Positions 12,401-25,300 are shown, numbered from the stretch's first letter. The stretch: 30,403 nt of DNA from Pleurobrachia bachei (GCA_000695325.1 AVPN01000019.1:75553-105955), one strand, 5' to 3'. Program-made: numbers and translations. The notes: generated by a model from the letters alone, not told the origin.

Positions 12401-15400
12401 CACGTGACCAGTTTCTGGAACACCACTGCACCTCCATGACAAGATGACAGACAGCTTTTTTGGTCCATGCTCCTTTTTCCTGGCGTATAAATGGCGAGCG
12501 GAAAAGGAATTTTGCTGTGGGAAAGGGAGTGATATCGTTACCCAGTAACCCTCCGCCGCCTCCAGAATACGTTAATCTCTTGACTTCTCATACTGAGATT
12601 ATCAGGAAGTCCAGAGCGTACAACAACATGGTCCATGGAAAGGGAGATAGTGAGAGATAGGCTAGGGACGGGTGGTGATGTCAGCGTTTCCTAATCCAGC
12701 TACCATTTCCTCGAAATTCGCCCGTTGGGCGAACGGGCCTACTAGTTATTCACTAAGGGGGTTTCAGGCCTGATCAGGAAGAAACAAAGACGTGGCAGAG
12801 TGCAAGTAAAAACCGAATAGAACTCATTATTTAGGTCTCATGACTGGTCATCAGCCAATCAGGGACCAGTATTTCCTGATTCGGTCGGTTCCTGACGCTC
12901 TGGACTTCCTGATAATCTCAGTATGAGAAGTCAAGAGATTAACGTATTCTGGAGGCGGCGGAGGGTTACTGGGTAACGATATCACTCCCTTTCCCACAGC
13001 AAAATTCCTTTTCCGCTCGCCATTTATACGCCAGGAAAAAGGAGCATGGACCAAAAAAGCTGTCTGTCATCTTGTCATGGAGGTGCAGTGGTGTTCCAGA
13101 AACTGGTCACGTGAAAACTTGACCGCTATGACCGCAATTCGGAGATTTCTATATTCGACTGGAGTGATCACCCTTGAGCGACGTTGGGTAAAGATATCAG
13201 TAGTCGTTGATTGGCTTTCCCGAAGACGTTGGCATAGTCTTTCATTTTCTCTAACCTGCTCCCTGACAGCAGCAGGATAAACGTTGATAAACAGACCTAA
13301 GTAGATAAACGTTGCCGAATAGCGCTTGGGGTGGAAAAGCTTGAGCCTTGAAATCAGGACAGGAGTAAAAGAATGCACGTGCAGAATTGAATTTCCCCTT
13401 GGTACACAACTGCAACCGGCAGGGGAGATCTCGCAAGACGTGCAAGACGTGTAGTTGCTAGGTGATCTCGGTCACACAATTTGCTTAGTATATAGTATGA
13501 TTATGTAGTCCCTCCACATATCTCTCTCCGTTTTTCAGGACATGCGGTAAAGCTTGGAGTAACGTCACTGGGCAACAGCCGTGGATTATTATAAACCTGC
13601 CCCGGAGGATCCTAACCGGCGGACTAGAACTCACTCTATCCAGCACAAATCTCACCCAAAAAGCAGCCACGTCAGGAATAATGGTAAGTCTCAATAAATA
13701 CATAGCACAATCCACTAGGGACTTTGGGAATAAAGGTAAGTCTCAATCGTGTTGTTTTGAAGTTGTCGCACCAAACCACAAAGTTTGTGGTTTGGTGCGA
13801 CAACTTCAAAACAACACGATTGAGACTTACCTTTATTCCCAAAGTCCCTAGTGGATTGTGCTATGTATTTATTGAGACTTACCATTATTCCTGACGTGGC
13901 TGCTTTTTGGGTGAGATTTGTGCTGGATAGAGTGAGTTCTAGTCCGCCGGTTAGGATGCTCCGGGGCAGGTTTATAATAATCCACGGCTGTTGCCCAGTG
14001 ACGTTACTCCAAGCTGTACCGCATGTCCTGAAAAACGGAGAGAGATATGTGGAGGGACAAACACACTGCATAATTATTCACTAAGGGGGGTTTCAGGCCT
14101 GATCAGGAAGAAACAAAGACGTGGCAGAGTGCAAATAAAAATCGAATAGAACTCATTATTTAGGTCTCATGACTGGAGTAGTCGGTTAGTCCGACCAGTA
14201 TTTCCTGATTCGGTCGGTTCCTGATACTTACTCTTCCTTTCCATCCATCATCATGTACAGGTTTTCACTGTGCGTTGGACCCCCACTTATCTTTGTCTGG
14301 TTGAGACTGTCATACTCCGCAAAGTTAATCTGTGAAATAAGTTCCAATATTATTTTTCAAACCCCAAAATGATTTGTTTGAGTTAGTCGGTTGCTGTACA
14401 CATATGCTGTACACATTGCACGCAGGAACGATTGATGTTTACTAAGTTTAGTTAATTGATCAATTTGTTAGTTAATTACCTAATCAGTTAATTGATCAAT
14501 TAATTAGTTAATATTACCAAGGAGGGTGCGGTCCCTTGATTCACGCTGTTTCTAGTCGAGATACGTCTCATGACGTTGTATAAATATGCCCCCTTATACG
14601 ACTCGAGATCAAACCATCCCTTTTTAACTTGGTCCAGCGAAAATGTGCTGTCGTCATTTTCCAACACTGTGTTGAATATTCTGAAATTAAACAACCAATC
14701 AGAAGTCGTTATTTAGGTCATGTGACTGGTTGGATCAGCCAATCAGGGACCAGTATTTCACTTACACGAGTGATGATATTTGTCCTCTCCATTGTCTACA
14801 TATATATGTGTCAAATTCTGCAAACTTCAATCTCATTGAATTCCAGGTAACGGTGCCTGTGTGGAAAGATAAGAGATCAATACTTTAACTAAGCTCTCTC
14901 TTTCACTCTAGTTATGAAAATGATTCCTCTCTCTTTCTGAGATCAATACTTTTACTAAGAAGAGAAAGTGAGATCAATACTTTTACTAAGGAGAGAGAAA
15001 GTGAGGTAAATACTTTTACTAAGCTCTCTCTTTCACTCTAGTTATGAAAATGATTCCTCTCTCTTTCTGAGATGTACTAAGGAGAGCACAGGGAAAAGAA
15101 GCACAGGTACCTGTGTGGAAATTATAAATAGCGTTAGTTTTGTATGTTACTCTTGGTCACGTGATCAGCTCGTGCACGTGATAAACTCTATCTCTCACTT
15201 AATGTGAGAGACAGTGATTAGTAATGTAATTATTATTACAGTCGGACCTCGATTTAACGGCATTCTCAGCGGAAAGGGTTTTATCCGTTAAATCGGGGTC
15301 CGACTGCATTTATTACTTACAAGTTTTGACCAGTTCGGATCGATGAAAAATGTTAATTTCCTTGATTGTACTGACACTATACGTCAGAAATATCAACATC

Positions 15401-16334
15401 TGGAAATTGAGAGATCCTTCCGGGTTTAAAAACCTGCAGGAACAATCTTTTATAATTTATCAAAATCCCCACAATCTATTACAATTTATTATTAAGGGAT
15501 GTTAGTAAATGTTTTGAATAGTTTATACACAGTCGGACCCCGATTTACCGGGATGCTCGGGGGAAACTATATCGAGGTCGAATACCTCTATTATTGGGGG
15601 AAGTTAATCCTCCCGGTAAATCGGGGTCCGGTTTTGATACCAATTTTATCATAGCGCTGGCAAGCGCCCGGGGCCCAATCCTCCCTCCCCCCAGCATGTG
15701 TGATGCATCTGTCATTATAGCCAGGGAGTTTGCCAAATATCCGCCTGAAAAGAAGAAGGGGGTTGACGGTTGTACTCGGGGCTAGGGTAAATCACTAGGG
15801 GTACGGGAGGGTAGAGATTCGTGATAGACTGGAGAGGCCAAGGGGAGGGGGTATCCTTGAATTAAAATTTCCCATGGGGCTCTGAAGAATTCTGTAGAAT
15901 GCACGCCAATAATCCAACTGCAATAAAATTGTTTACTGCCCGTAGTCCCACCAACAGCAATTAGACTAAGACACTATGATCGAGGGACAGAGAGAGGGGA
16001 AGACAGACAGAAACAATGAGAGATAGAGGAGAGGAGATATAGAAGATAGTGATAGAGAGGGAGAGAGAGAAAGAAAGATAGACTAGAGAGGGAGATAGAG
16101 AGGGAGGAATCAGAGAGAGAAGTAGAAGCAGAACGATGGTAAGATAGATGCATGTCGTACACTTCAGATGTTGTTTCATAGGTCTATACTCTACTCTCTA
16201 GAGTAGCTGGAGAAGCTGCCTGTACATTGTACTCTCTCTCTCCCACATTTACCTCCTGACTCCTATAACAGCTTTCATCTCATACAATTTCTCTGCATCT
16301 GTCTCTCTGTATTTCTCTGTCTCTCTGTTGTCTG

Positions 16335-16378
<44 letters not shown>

Positions 16379-19300
16379 CTTCTCTCTCCCTCTTTCTCTA
16401 TTACTCAACAGCAGGATCCCAAGATTTTCCCAATATTTGTCTGCATTGTGCTGTTTGGAAATGTATTCTGTACCTTGAAACTGGGGTCTAGAGCGCTTTT
16501 TAGTTGCAAAGCGAAAGCAAAACCACGTGTTAAATATTCGTTTTCCTATAGTGCCCTGTGGTTCCGGTTGTTTTAGTGGTAAGAAAGGGATAGTGCTTTC
16601 CTTCTCTGTTCCTTTCGTTGACTGACTGACCCCGTCACAGCACGTCATATACTTTCAGTTTCACATAAAGACAGAGAGGGAGAGGGAGAGAGAGAAAGAA
16701 ATAGAAGAGGTCCATTGGTTATCTATTTCAAGTTTCACACCACTGAGCCGCCGACAATATATGTGAAACATTGTGGCCAAGCGGGCAATTAAATCAGGAC
16801 AAGTGTCAAGTTCATTATATTGTTGCAAGACCAGTTCAAAGTAATACATATTATATGTAAAACTTCCCAGCCTCTCTCTATCTCTCTCTCCCCTCTCTCT
16901 CTCTTTCTATCGCGGCAGTGTATTATTGCTTATTTTCTCACAATATGCTCATACTCAATTCTCTCTCTCTATCTATCTTTATGCCAATATTACAGCTTCT
17001 AAACATATCCACGCCGTTTATAGGACTTACCGACAGCTTCTCCGATGGTGAAAAAGAGACAGATAACAGAAGCCATCAATAGCTTATTACGGGCCGAGTT
17101 ATCAGGCTGGCTCTCCGGGGGTCCATGACAATGCTGCTCTGGTATATCCAACAAGTAGTCTGGGCACTGGAGAGAGAGGTAAAGTTAGTGGGCCGACTAA
17201 TATATTGCGTATAGAGTTTGTAGGCTATCCGTTATAGTTATCCTAGTAGATACTGTTAGAGAGATAGTGTTTGTGACACTTAGCTTGGTCTGTGAACTTA
17301 CTTCTGCTGCTGTAACGTTGCTGTCGAGGTGCTGAGTCTGTTCTTGGCCTTCTTCCTAGCTCCTGCATGGGGAGTTGTGTGATATACATAGCGCTCCCAA
17401 AATATACACGTACGTGCTCCAAAAATACACCATTACACGTCATGTAGTTTGTACAAATGAATAGTTCTGTGTATTGTGGCACTTAGGAGGTGTCAGAGAG
17501 ATGTATCATTGCATTACTATTTTTACTGAGCTGCTCTAAAAGGTATCTTTTGAGAGATCATCCATCCCTTATAGCTCAAAAAGCTACCTAATTGATAATG
17601 CACTCTATCTATATTTTACAGCCGGACCCCGATTTACCGGAACCCCGATTTACCGGGACGATAAACTTTTGCCGATATAAGAAATTGACAGTATTTTGCC
17701 CCGATATAACGAACACATCGATATACCGGGCAAAAACCTTACCCCGAGTATCCCGGTAAATCGGGATCCGACTGTACTTGTTTGATTTCAATCCAAATCT
17801 TTGAATTGTTCATACTTTATTTGTTTTAGAAACAGTCCAGGCAACTCAACCGAGTTTCTCAAAATCTACTCATATCTCCGGTTCCTGATAAGATGGAGAC
17901 TTGAAATTTGTAGGTTTGGAAGAACTTGGCATGATCTTCGTAACCTCCAATTTTCAGATCTCATTTCTCAATTCTCAGTTATCATTTCTCATTTCTTATC
18001 AGAAACTGGAGTTATGGAATTAGACATTTTAAGAAATTTGAAAACTTTAAAAAAAACGACAGTTATTTAAAATCCGGCTAGATACAGTATCTACAGTGTA
18101 GATTTTAGTAAAATCTACACTGTAAAATCATTTTACACCTACCTCAACCAAATGGTAGCATTGCTCAAAAGCTGACAGATTTGTCCCACAATCCGAGTTG
18201 CCGCATTTTAACATAAATGTTCCATAGTTGCTTGAACTGTTCAGCCGTGTCTTTTCGTCCCTGCGAATTTTGATAATTAATAATTGGCGAATTATGCAAT
18301 ATAGAAATGCACAAAGAGAGGCTGGATAGCGAACGACTACACAGCTTGAACGGGGACAGGGAGAGCTCCAATCACTTCGACAGCCTTCACAATGGTGAGA
18401 ATGGGAATTGGGAAGTAGAATGAGAGAGATATAGTTAGACAGAGACATGGACAGAGACATAGAGACAGAGACAGAGACAGAGACAGACAGAGAGAAAGAG
18501 AGAGACAGAGATAAACTTACGACCGCCTGGATAGATGGCTGGCCCATAGAATGATGCTAACCAGGTCCAGGACTGTGTTGCGAGCTTGTATGGTCCAACT
18601 AAAATAGAGTTAATTTATTAGACTATCGGATATTTTGAGTTGTTCAAGGAGAAAATAGCATGTTTAGTTAATTAAATAAATTAATCAATGTTGTATTGTA
18701 TATTAAACTACTCACATTGTCCCCCATCGTGCAGTACAGTGGCTTGGTATGGAGAGTAGTATCCTGTTGAGTTTGCCTTGGTACTAAGTCCAGATGTTGA
18801 CCATAACTTCCCACTGAAATTTTGGTGTTGGTTATAAATTTTGAATATACATATACACTCCAAAATTCAATAAATTTAAACAGCCAATTCAACATTAAAT
18901 ACTGTTGAACCCCGATTTACCGGGATGATCGGGGGAAAGCGTTTTGCCCGGCAAATCGGAGGGTCCGAATGTTATACGCCTACCTGAAGTCGAGGCTTGC
19001 CCAGTTCGATGTTGCAAAGGGTGTAAGAAGCATTAAACTTGTGTCATAGCTCGCTGAAACACATATAATTTAATGCTCGCTGTAAGTTAATACACATGTG
19101 TAACCCAAAGCAATATGTATATTAAGATTTGGTATTAAATTCAGGTGAAAATTTTATCCTGTGCCAGTGTGTCAGTAAACGGTAGTTGGTTAAACCGTTT
19201 GGTGAATCGGATCATGCCTCTGTTTCATCATGATAATACGGTTCTGATTGCCCACCGGCGAGGTTCTGTATTATGTATTAAGTAATATAACATTACCCTA

Positions 19301-22300
19301 ATTAAGTAATTATTCATGTCGATTAATTGATATACTAATTACCTTTTATTGCTGCCCTTACTAGGTTCATATGACCCTCCTGATTCGCTTTAAATGATAT
19401 CTGAAACGATTCGTTATGAACTATGAACTACTATGGTATATGGTATCGTTCTAAATTACACATGTTTTTATGGTAAAGTCTTGGCCAAATAGCTTGGTAA
19501 ATTGTGCTTCAGACTCGTGTGTAAAACCTTCCCCCAAAGAGTCTAAAAGATCAAAGTTTGTATTATATTTTGCTACTGTAACACACACGCGTGTAAAACT
19601 TACGAATTGTGCGTCTTGAAGTCTCTTCCATACTGCGTGGAACTCTGGGTCAATTGTGCAGTTTTTCTGTCTCGTCAAAGCCGTTGTAGTATCAGGACCA
19701 CTGCGGGGGTAAACACAATGATAATGTCAGGATAAGAATCGGATAATTGTTCATGAGCTGCATGATTATAATCCGGAAAGATGCTATCTCCTTGAGCCGG
19801 ATGGAGATATTATCTATCCAGAACATGAAGATAATGTGTTACAGGAGTTGTAGTAGTATTCAGTTCAGAAATTGTTATGTTCCAACCCTCCTTTACATTT
19901 GAGTGTAGTAAATACAGGATGTCTCCACAGAATAGGGGCTTCTTATAGGGACAAGAAAGCACTAGATCTAGTTTACTAACGAATTGTAGTACAATTATAG
20001 TTTAAACTAACGCATTGTAAAGTAGTTCTACCATATATGGGACACCCTGGATATAAGGAAAGTACAAGATAGTTTACTAACGCATTGTAAAGTAATTCCA
20101 CCATGCCATAATGGAATCGGACCACAACCCCACATCCTGCTGCGTCGTCACAAGAGGTGTCAGTCGTACAAACTGTATCTGCCTGACCTGTTGATATAGG
20201 GGGTTAGTACATTAGGTCAATAGACAGTAGACATAGACCATCTCAAAGATACATTAGACGCATTATTTTCTCGATTTTGGTTCTAAAACCTTGATTTATA
20301 TACGAGTTTTGGCAAGTAGGTGTATTGTATCATGGTAAATCGAGGTCTGGTAAATCGAAATCTTTAAAATCTTACCTCCGAGCCTCAACCACAGTTTGTT
20401 TTTGGTAAACTCAATCTTTAGATTATCCTCCTCCCCCGAAGACCTGCACATTTGAATGTTAACAACCAATCAGAACTCGTTATTTAGTTCACGTGACTGG
20501 TTATACGCCAATCAGGGACTAGTATTTTCTGATTTGGTCGGTTCCTGTTATTATTATTATTATTGTTGTTACCTGTCTCCCAGAGTGACCCGGTTAGTTT
20601 TGTCAGTTCCGAGGCCTTCTTCAATCAGCAAATACAGGATATCGCCCCAGAACAGGGGCTTCTTGAGAGGGTAAAACCTGGGAGTGGGAAGAAGGATTGT
20701 ACAATGTAAATAAAAATCATAGAAATACAGAAGAAGGGGTAAATGGGATATCACTAAAAGGAGAAAACATGTTCGACAAAAATAACTAAAATTAGAATCA
20801 AGATTGTTCCATCGATCATATATGCTGCTACCTTTCACTCTCTGGGTTGTAGACGTCAACCTTGAACTCGTTGTGGGACACATCGTATCTCTTACGAACT
20901 GAAGGATGCAACTTTAGACTTTAGTATGTACATTTTAGTACATTTTAGAACATTTGAAGAACATTTGAAGAACTGAAGGATTATTACGAATGAGTTCTGA
21001 TCAGGATTGAAGAATGTTACAATGTTAATATATAGACGTAGAGAGAGGTTAAAATCTTCAATTTGAAGATAAGATAAGTTGGTTAGAAGATTTGTTATTT
21101 TATTTGATGTGTTTCTTTACATTTGATTCCCCTGCAGTTACAGATCCGTGCTCCTTCATCGATTTTATCAGTGCAGGAGTAAGATTCCTTGTGGTCTAAG
21201 ATCCCCAGACACGCTCCATCCGCGTATCGGTAGTAAGGTGCTCCAGTAGTTTTTGCAGAAAGGGACACTATAGACTTGCATTGTAGACCTGCAGGAAACA
21301 GTTCGATTTATTGCTACCATTTAAGATTTCCGAGTGAATCTGGGCATCACGAAAAAGGTGAAGTTTATATCCGAACAGTATACCACATGTAAGAATTTTG
21401 TGGTCGTCGTAAAGTAAAAAGATAAGACGTCGAGCAAGTTTTTTTACTACAACAACTATATCCTTGAATCACTCAGTCAACATGGCATTCAACATCAAGT
21501 GTACCTTGTTCGTCAAATGCGTACCACAGTTCAATACTAGCTTGTATCACCTCGTAACACTCTGAATTCTGTTGCAAACACGTGGTTGTACAGTCCTGAC
21601 CGGGAGTGGCCACTTCTAGGAACCCTTGACCCACATCTGAAAATAATAATGTTGTGAATCACACTGGGTGATGTTTCATTTGAAATGAACGTTCGATTAG
21701 CTTGATCGCTTGACTAAACGATACCATTACTGGACTAAATCTTGATGACATCTAATAAATGATTTTATGATGTAACTTACGTGTGTTCCTGCCCTTCTTA
21801 TATCCCACTGTTCCAAAGTAGGGTGTATCACTTGAAATCACACCTGTCATCTTAGCAGCGAATTCACTCCCCTTGAACACTGATTTGTAGACGCTGTCTG
21901 TACTGTCTAGCTTCTCTACCACACCTATAATAATGTAAGTTAATAAACAGGAACCGACCGAAACAACCAATCAGAACTCGTCACGTGACCAGTTATCAGC
22001 CAATCAGGGACCAGTATTTCTGGTCAATTCTTGTTATGTCGAGTTACCTGAGCACGAGTCAAAGTGTCCAAGGCAGTCCTCAAGACCACGGTTTAGGTCG
22101 GTGTAGGATACGAGTTCAATGTTTCTCCCAACCCCGTACGGTGCGTAGTCATACGTTACACGAAGCATGTTATCTGTAAAAAACATTTAGCAGCTGTGTT
22201 ATACGATATAATATGTTATCTGCAAGTAATCAATTTTGAAATCCGTTAGGGTGACATCTATTGCGAGACTGAGGAGGAAACTCGAGGATGGAAATCTGTT

Positions 22301-25300
22301 AGATTTAGTGAAAACAAGTTTTTTGGTATAACATAGGTATCCGGATACTAATTGATTCTAATATGATACTAATTGATAACTAATTTATACTACACTTACT
22401 GCACATAGGAACGGCACAGAACTCCCATGTCCCCGGTACAGTAGCCCCCTCAACATAACACCATGGCTGTCCCTCCTGGGAGGGATCCCTACAATAGTTC
22501 ACATCCAGAGCTGTAATGTGGGAGAGTTTGATTGTCATAATCATATATATGGGAATGAAGACAACCAATCAGAACTCGTTATTTAGGTCACGTGACTGGT
22601 TATCAGCCAATCAGGGACCAGTATTTCTGGTCAATTCTTGTTATGTCGAGTTACCTGAGCACGAGTCAAAGTGTCCAAGGCAGTCCTCAAGACCACGGTT
22701 TAGGTCGGTGTAGGATACGAGTTCAATGTTTCTCCCAACCCCGTACGGTGCGTAGTCATACGTTACACGAAGCATGTTATCTGTAAAAAACATTTAGCAG
22801 CTGTGTTATACGATATAATATGTTATCTGCAAGTAATCAATTTTGAAATCCGTTAGGGTGACATCTATTGCGAGACTGAGGAGGAAACTCGAGGATGGAA
22901 ATCTGTTAGATTTAGTGAAAACAAGTTTTTTGGTATAACATAGGTATCCGGATACTAATTGATTCTAATATGATACTAATTGATAACTAATTTATACTAC
23001 ACTTACTGCACATAGGAACGGCACAGAACTCCCATGTCCCCGGTACAGTAGCCCCCTCAACATAACACCATGGCTGTCCCTCCTGGGAGGGATCCCTACA
23101 ATAGTTCACATCCAGAGCTGTAATGTGGGAGAGTTTGATTGTCATAATCATATATATGGGAATGAAGACAACCAATCAGAACTCGTTATTTAGGTCACGT
23201 GACTGGTTATCAGCCAATCAGGGACCAGTATTTCTGGTCAATTCTTGTTATGTCGAGTTACCTGAGCACGAGTCAAAGTGTCCAAGGCAGTCCTCAAGAC
23301 CACGGTTTAGGTCGGTGTAGGATACGAGTTCAATGTTTCTCCCAACCCCGTACGGTGCGTAGTCATACGTTACACGAAGCATGTTATCTGTAAAAAACAT
23401 TTAGCAGCTGTGTTATACGATATAATATGTTATCTGCAAGTAATCAATTTTGAAATCCGTTAGGGTGACATCTATTGCGAGACTGAGGAGGAAACTCGAG
23501 GATGGAAATCTGTTAGATTTAGTGAAAACAAGTTTTTTGGTATAACATAGGTATCCGGATACTAATTGATTCTAATATGATACTAATTGATAACTAATTT
23601 ATACTACACTTACTGCACATAGGAACGGCACAGAACTCCCATGTCCCCGGTACAGTAGCCCCCTCAACATAACACCATGGCTGTCCCTCCTGGGAGGGAT
23701 CCCTACAATAGTTCACATCCAGAGCTGTAATGTGGGAGAGTTTGATTGTCATAATCATATATATGGGAATGAAGACAACCAATCAGAACTCGTTATTTAG
23801 GTCACGTGACTGGTTATCAGCCAATCAGGGACCAGTATTTCTGGTCAATTCTTGTTATGTCGAGTTACCTGAGCACGAGTCAAAGTGTCCAAGGCAGTCC
23901 TCAAGACCACGGTTTAGGTCGGTGTAGGATACGAGTTCAATGTTTCTCCCAACCCCGTACGGTGCGTAGTCATACGTTACACGAAGCATGTTATCTGTAA
24001 AAAACATTTAGCAGCTGTGTTATACGATATAATATGTTATCTGCAAGTAATCAATTTTGAAATCCGTTAGGGTGACATCTATTGCGAGACTGAGGAGGAA
24101 ACTCGAGGATGGAAATCTGTTAGATTTAGTGAAAACAAGTTTTTTGGTATAACATAGGTATCCGGATACTAATTGATTCTAATATGATACTAATTGATAA
24201 CTAATTTATACTACACTTACTGCACGGGCAGGGAAATTCAGCATTATGTTAGACCATAATGCAATTAATCTTGTTGATGAAGGAGTATTTAGTATTATAA
24301 CCTTGATTAGCTGTGTGAAAGATTTGATAATTACCTCAAGTTATCTACGGCTTCCCCTGCAGCGACTCCTTGTGACATGGTCACCGGTTTAAAAACAGCC
24401 AAGTTTACCCTGCCCTTAGTCTCCAGGACACAGTGAGCGTAAAGGGATATCATCTCCCCATTCGGATACAGGTTTGTCATGTAGCTTGTATCGTGTTTCT
24501 GCCGTACAGCACCCGATGCCTTTTTGAACACTTCTAACTCTTGGTCTGCCGCCACGTCTGTGAGGGGGAGGTTGTTAGCTAACACGGCGATTCAAATCCA
24601 AACTTAAATATATTCGCGGTATAGTACGGATATAATGTCAGGCGAGTCAATATAGTTGCTATGGTAACTCAATAGTTGCTATGGTTATTACATGCTGAGG
24701 CTGCGCTACAGGTCTCCTTATCAAAGCAGAATCCGGCATAATTGTACACCGTTGCAAAGGGGAGTTTTGCGAATTGTTTTGATATCTGGTCCGTGCCACC
24801 AATCTGAACCCCCGGCATTGTGCAACGATCCACCAGTTCTGAAAATAATATTGGATATCAAAATACAATTGATCAAGTTGGAGATGTTGCCATGCTGATG
24901 CCATGGCAATGAGATTATACCTGGCAAAGATCCGATTGGCATTACTTCTGCTAAATGGAGGCAATTTGTTGCTTTTAGTGTGAGAAGGACTGTGTCTGCT
25001 TCCACGCCACCCTTGGAACAGCGGAACTCGTGAAGTGCCAAGGATGCCCAATCTACAGGGTGATACCATGGTTACCATGTTGCTGTTGTCATGTCTAACA
25101 TGTTTTTCAATGGTACAACAATAATGTTACCTACTACCGATAGTACAATTCCTAGCTGGATTAAGTTTTATAAGATTTGATAATTCAAGTTATTTTCTCA
25201 CCTAAAGTCCCATAAACTTCGACCTCTGTCAGTGAGACAGTATTAGTTGCTGTGGATTGTTTGATCGTCACTTCAGTTCCATAAATGGCATCATACGATC

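Larger units (their letters stand above)
15692..17368 (-). pseudogene. 5' fragment of an SLC30 (ZnT2/3/8-like) zinc transporter
   Basis: Three minus-strand exons: 17302-17368 (start MQELGRRPRTDS), 17031-17159 (IPEQHCHGPP, then ARNKLLMASVICLFF and TIGEAVG, the first membrane helix) and 15692-15744 (GGYLANSLAIMTDASHML). Phases close (1, 1). This matches the N-terminal cytosolic HCH motif, TM1 and the start of TM2 of vesicular zinc exporters. The histidine of the TM2 zinc site (HxxxD) is present, but the sequence breaks off just before the aspartate and runs into a dispersed repeat. It has no downstream exons in the window and sits on the same strand within an intron of the large gene, so it is a captured, non-functional piece rather than a working gene. 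Confidence 0.75.
21950..24225. repeat. 607-bp tandem array, three full units and one partial
   Basis: Units recur at exactly 607-base spacing (for example 22400, 23007, 23614) and look identical apart from the leftmost mobile-element copy. Each unit contains one half-kringle exon, one partner exon and one short inverted-repeat element. Homology stops abruptly at 24225, five bases into a fourth kringle exon. Confidence 0.95.

Noticed and set aside
12136-13378. Open frames of about 100 residues in the inverted arms
   Set aside because: They occur as mirror copies, overlap on both strands and match no family; chance frames in duplicated DNA are more likely.
15961-16648. Serine/leucine-rich and Arg/Glu-rich frames
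   Set aside because: Made only of CT/GA simple repeat.
21950-24225. CRISPR-like array
   Set aside because: The repeats are 607 bp, contain exons and introns, and have no spacers.
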